A model generated the notes under the pieces. It saw only the letters and a program-made list of their open reading frames with translations. It had not been told where the DNA came from and searched no databases. The position numbers and the translations under genes are program-made. From assembly GCA_009684525.1 (NCBI GenBank), contig WKKR01000006.1:124001-188000 (forward strand): a stretch of DNA of 64,000 nucleotides, in the 5' to 3' direction. This DNA is from Geobacter sp. (lineage in GTDB: Bacteria > Desulfobacterota > Desulfuromonadia > Geobacterales > DSM-12255). This document shows positions 62,324 through 64,000 of the stretch, piece by piece (the stretch's first letter is position 1; every line of letters begins with the position of its first letter).

Positions 62324-63403
62324 CTAGCCGTCCATCGTCAACGCCAGCCAGATGCCGATGGCGATGAAGAGCAGGTTGGCGGCCCAGGCCGCCACCGGCG
62401 GAGGAAGCGCTCCTGCCTGGCCGAAGGAGATGAGAAAGGCATTGATGATGAAGTAGGAAAGGCCGATGGCGAGGCTGATGCCGATGCCGACGGCGATGCC
62501 GCTGGAGCGGCCCGTGCGCAGGGCAAAGGGGATGCCGAGGAAGGCCATGACCAGGGGGCTGAAGGGTGCGGCCAGCTTGGTGTGGAGCAGGGTGAGGTAA
62601 CGGGTGGCATCATACCCCCCGTGGGACAGCTTTTCGCAGTACCTGTTGAGCTCCACGAATCCCATGTTTTCCGCCTGCTTGCCCACGACCCGCAGGTCGG
62701 ACAGGCTGAGTTTGAGCGGTATCGGTTCTTCCTGCCGTTGTGTCGTCCGGGTCAGGCTTCCGGCGCTGTAGTTGCGCAGGATCACGCTACGCAGGAGCCA
62801 GCCGTTTTCCCGATGTTCGGCGCGAGCCGCGTCTAGCCGCTTTACCGGCTGCATGGTTGGATCGAGCTGCCAGAGGGTGACTCCCAGCAGGGTTGTCGAC
62901 GCAGGGTCGAACAGGCGCGCCTGGAGGATGGTATCGCCTTCCCGGTACCAGATCGCCCCCTGCCTGAAGAAGGCGGCCGGGCTTTTGTGGGATATCTGCA
63001 CCTCCTGGATGTAGCGCATCTTTTCAAAGCTTTTCGGCACCACCCACTCGGACAGGGCAAGATTGATGAGACTTGCCACAAGGCCGATCCCCAGAAGCGG
63101 CGCCGCGACCCGCGCCAGCCCCACCCCCGCGCTCCGCATGGCGATCAGTTCGGAGGTGCGGGAGAGGCTGCCCAGGGTAAGGAGGGTCGCCATCAGCACG
63201 GCCAGGGGGATGACCTGGGTGGCGATCTCCGGCAGTTTCCAGAGGAAAAAGAGCAGGATATGGTACGGGTCGCCGCCGGCGCGGGCGAATTTGCCCACCT
63301 TTTCCAGCAGGTCGACCACCAGGTAGATTGCCATGAACGAGCCGGCGCAGAGACCGAGCAGCCGCAGATTGGTGACGACGATATAACGCGAGATAATGGT
63401 CAT
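62324..63403 (-). CDS. lptG: LPS export permease LptG
   Basis: The 359-residue protein has the YjgP/YjgQ build: a first membrane helix group (LRLLGLCAGSFMAIYLVVDL), three N-terminal and three C-terminal helices, and a periplasmic domain between. LptF and LptG are the membrane partners of LptB that pull LPS from the inner membrane. ATG 63403 overlaps the lptF stop (ATGA); a start at 63415 is also possible. lptE is also in this window at 42884. Confidence 0.88.
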   Translation of the reverse strand: MTIISRYIVVTNLRLLGLCAGSFMAIYLVVDLLEKVGKFARAGGDPYHILLFFLWKLPEIATQVIPLAVLMATLLTLGSLSRTSELIAMRSAGVGLARVAAPLLGIGLVASLINLALSEWVVPKSFEKMRYIQEVQISHKSPAAFFRQGAIWYREGDTILQARLFDPASTTLLGVTLWQLDPTMQPVKRLDAARAEHRENGWLLRSVILRNYSAGSLTRTTQRQEEPIPLKLSLSDLRVVGKQAENMGFVELNRYCEKLSHGGYDATRYLTLLHTKLAAPFSPLVMAFLGIPFALRTGRSSGIAVGIGISLAIGLSYFIINAFLISFGQAGALPPPVAAWAANLLFIAIGIWLALTMDG

Positions 63404-64000
63404 CTGTGGGGCCATTGTTTGGCAATCCGCTGCCAGAGCGAGCTTGCAAGGTCGATGGGGGACAAACCTCCGAAGATGGGGCGCTCTGTCACCGCGCGCC
63501 TGAAGAACCAGATCCCGAGGGCGAGGAAGAAGATGTTCGGCCCCCACATGGCGGCGACGGCGGGAACCAGACCACGCTCCCCCAGGGTTTTGCAGGCGGA
63601 GAGGATGACGTAGTAAAGCAAAAGGAGACCGATACTGACGGCGAATCCCCCCCCTTTGCCGGAACGTCGGTTCTGCACCCCCAGCGGTACGCCGGCTATG
63701 GCAAAGACGAAACAGGCAAAGGGGGTGGAGAAGCGGCGATGGAATTCGAGTTCCATCTCCCGCCGGATCCGGTCGCTGGTCGCCGGGCTCCCGACCCCGG
63801 CCCGCAGTTCTCCAAGCGACATGTCCAACTCGTTGCGGCCGATCCCCTGGCCGGTTTGCGGCAGCTGGACGTTCAGGGTGTAATCGCGAAACTGGATCAG
63901 GCGGTACCCCTCCTTCTCCAGGCTGCGGTGGATGCTCCCGCCGGTAAGGTTGAGCAGGACCCGGCGTTCGCCGGGATGCACCGTTACGCTCCCCTGGCGG
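63400..64000 (-). CDS. lptF: LPS export permease LptF, 3' part
   Basis: Only the last 200 codons are inside the window and the frame stays open to the edge. The visible part has the end of the periplasmic domain and the C-terminal membrane helices with FACFVFAIAGVPLGVQNRRSGKGGG, shown in part, a strong LptF/LptG marker. It is the upstream partner of lptG and overlaps it, so both are made in step. Confidence 0.88.
   Translation of the reverse strand, partial: RQGSVTVHPGERRVLLNLTGGSIHRSLEKEGYRLIQFRDYTLNVQLPQTGQGIGRNELDMSLGELRAGVGSPATSDRIRREMELEFHRRFSTPFACFVFAIAGVPLGVQNRRSGKGGGFAVSIGLLLLYYVILSACKTLGERGLVPAVAAMWGPNIFFLALGIWFFRRAVTERPIFGGLSPIDLASSLWQRIAKQWPHR

Overview
The window looks like a chromosomal segment of a Geobacteraceae-type bacterium (Desulfuromonadia, the former Deltaproteobacteria). 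The reasons are the GC-rich backbone with frequent GTG and TTG starts, a nine-repeat, 27-haem c7-type cytochrome next to leuS and behind a large chemosensory cluster, the long rod-shape operon with heptose genes inside it, and the general gene order. No tRNA, rRNA, CRISPR array, transposase or prophage gene was seen. The species cannot be fixed from sequence alone.

Layout. 1-6189 is a visibly AT-rich surface-glycan island on the + strand: the end of a polytopic membrane protein, two methyltransferases, three glycosyltransferases and a phosphoglycosyl transferase. Composition changes to the GC-rich backbone inside the last 150-200 bases of the final glycosyltransferase gene. 6314-11002 continues glycan assembly with a CapD/FlaA1-type dehydratase, a Wzi-like outer-membrane protein and galE. 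11038-15552 is housekeeping and stringent response (yicC, gmk, rpoZ, rel, ridA). 15679-20726 is mostly minus strand: rpmB, then metG, ricT, holB and tmk as one operon. A clear divergent promoter pair separates tmk from rnc, radical SAM gene, era and der (20892-24871).

24956-38029 is one long co-directional chemosensory cluster: DUF4388-receiver, receiver, CheA, ExeA-like ATPase, extended CheW, receiver, CheW, zinc ribbon-receiver, HEAT-repeat protein, CheR, CheB, GAF protein, receiver. It has the full CheA/CheW/CheR/CheB core but no methyl-accepting receptor gene in the window. The 27-haem cytochrome follows 51 bases later. leuS, lptE, holA and the converging rpsT come next, with a 184-bp hairpin-like repeat element between lptE and holA.

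45147-54575 is the mre rod-shape locus. Between mreB and mreC sit a glycosyltransferase, gmhA, gmhB, rfbA (with its own promoter) and an RmlC-like cupin gene, so cell elongation and LPS-sugar genes are interleaved. After a strong bidirectional terminator come a 50-residue zinc-ribbon gene, amrS, a membrane histidine kinase, an acyltransferase, rnhA, an HNH protein, a HAD phosphatase, an unknown protein and an amidohydrolase. On the minus strand at the end are a secreted IPT/TIG protein, lptG and the truncated lptF.

Together the window carries much of the cell-envelope programme: O-antigen or capsule sugars, LPS export (LptE, LptF, LptG), ADP-heptose steps, rod-shape elongation and extracellular electron transfer. 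The least explained system is the receptor-less chemosensory cluster with its unusual accessory proteins.
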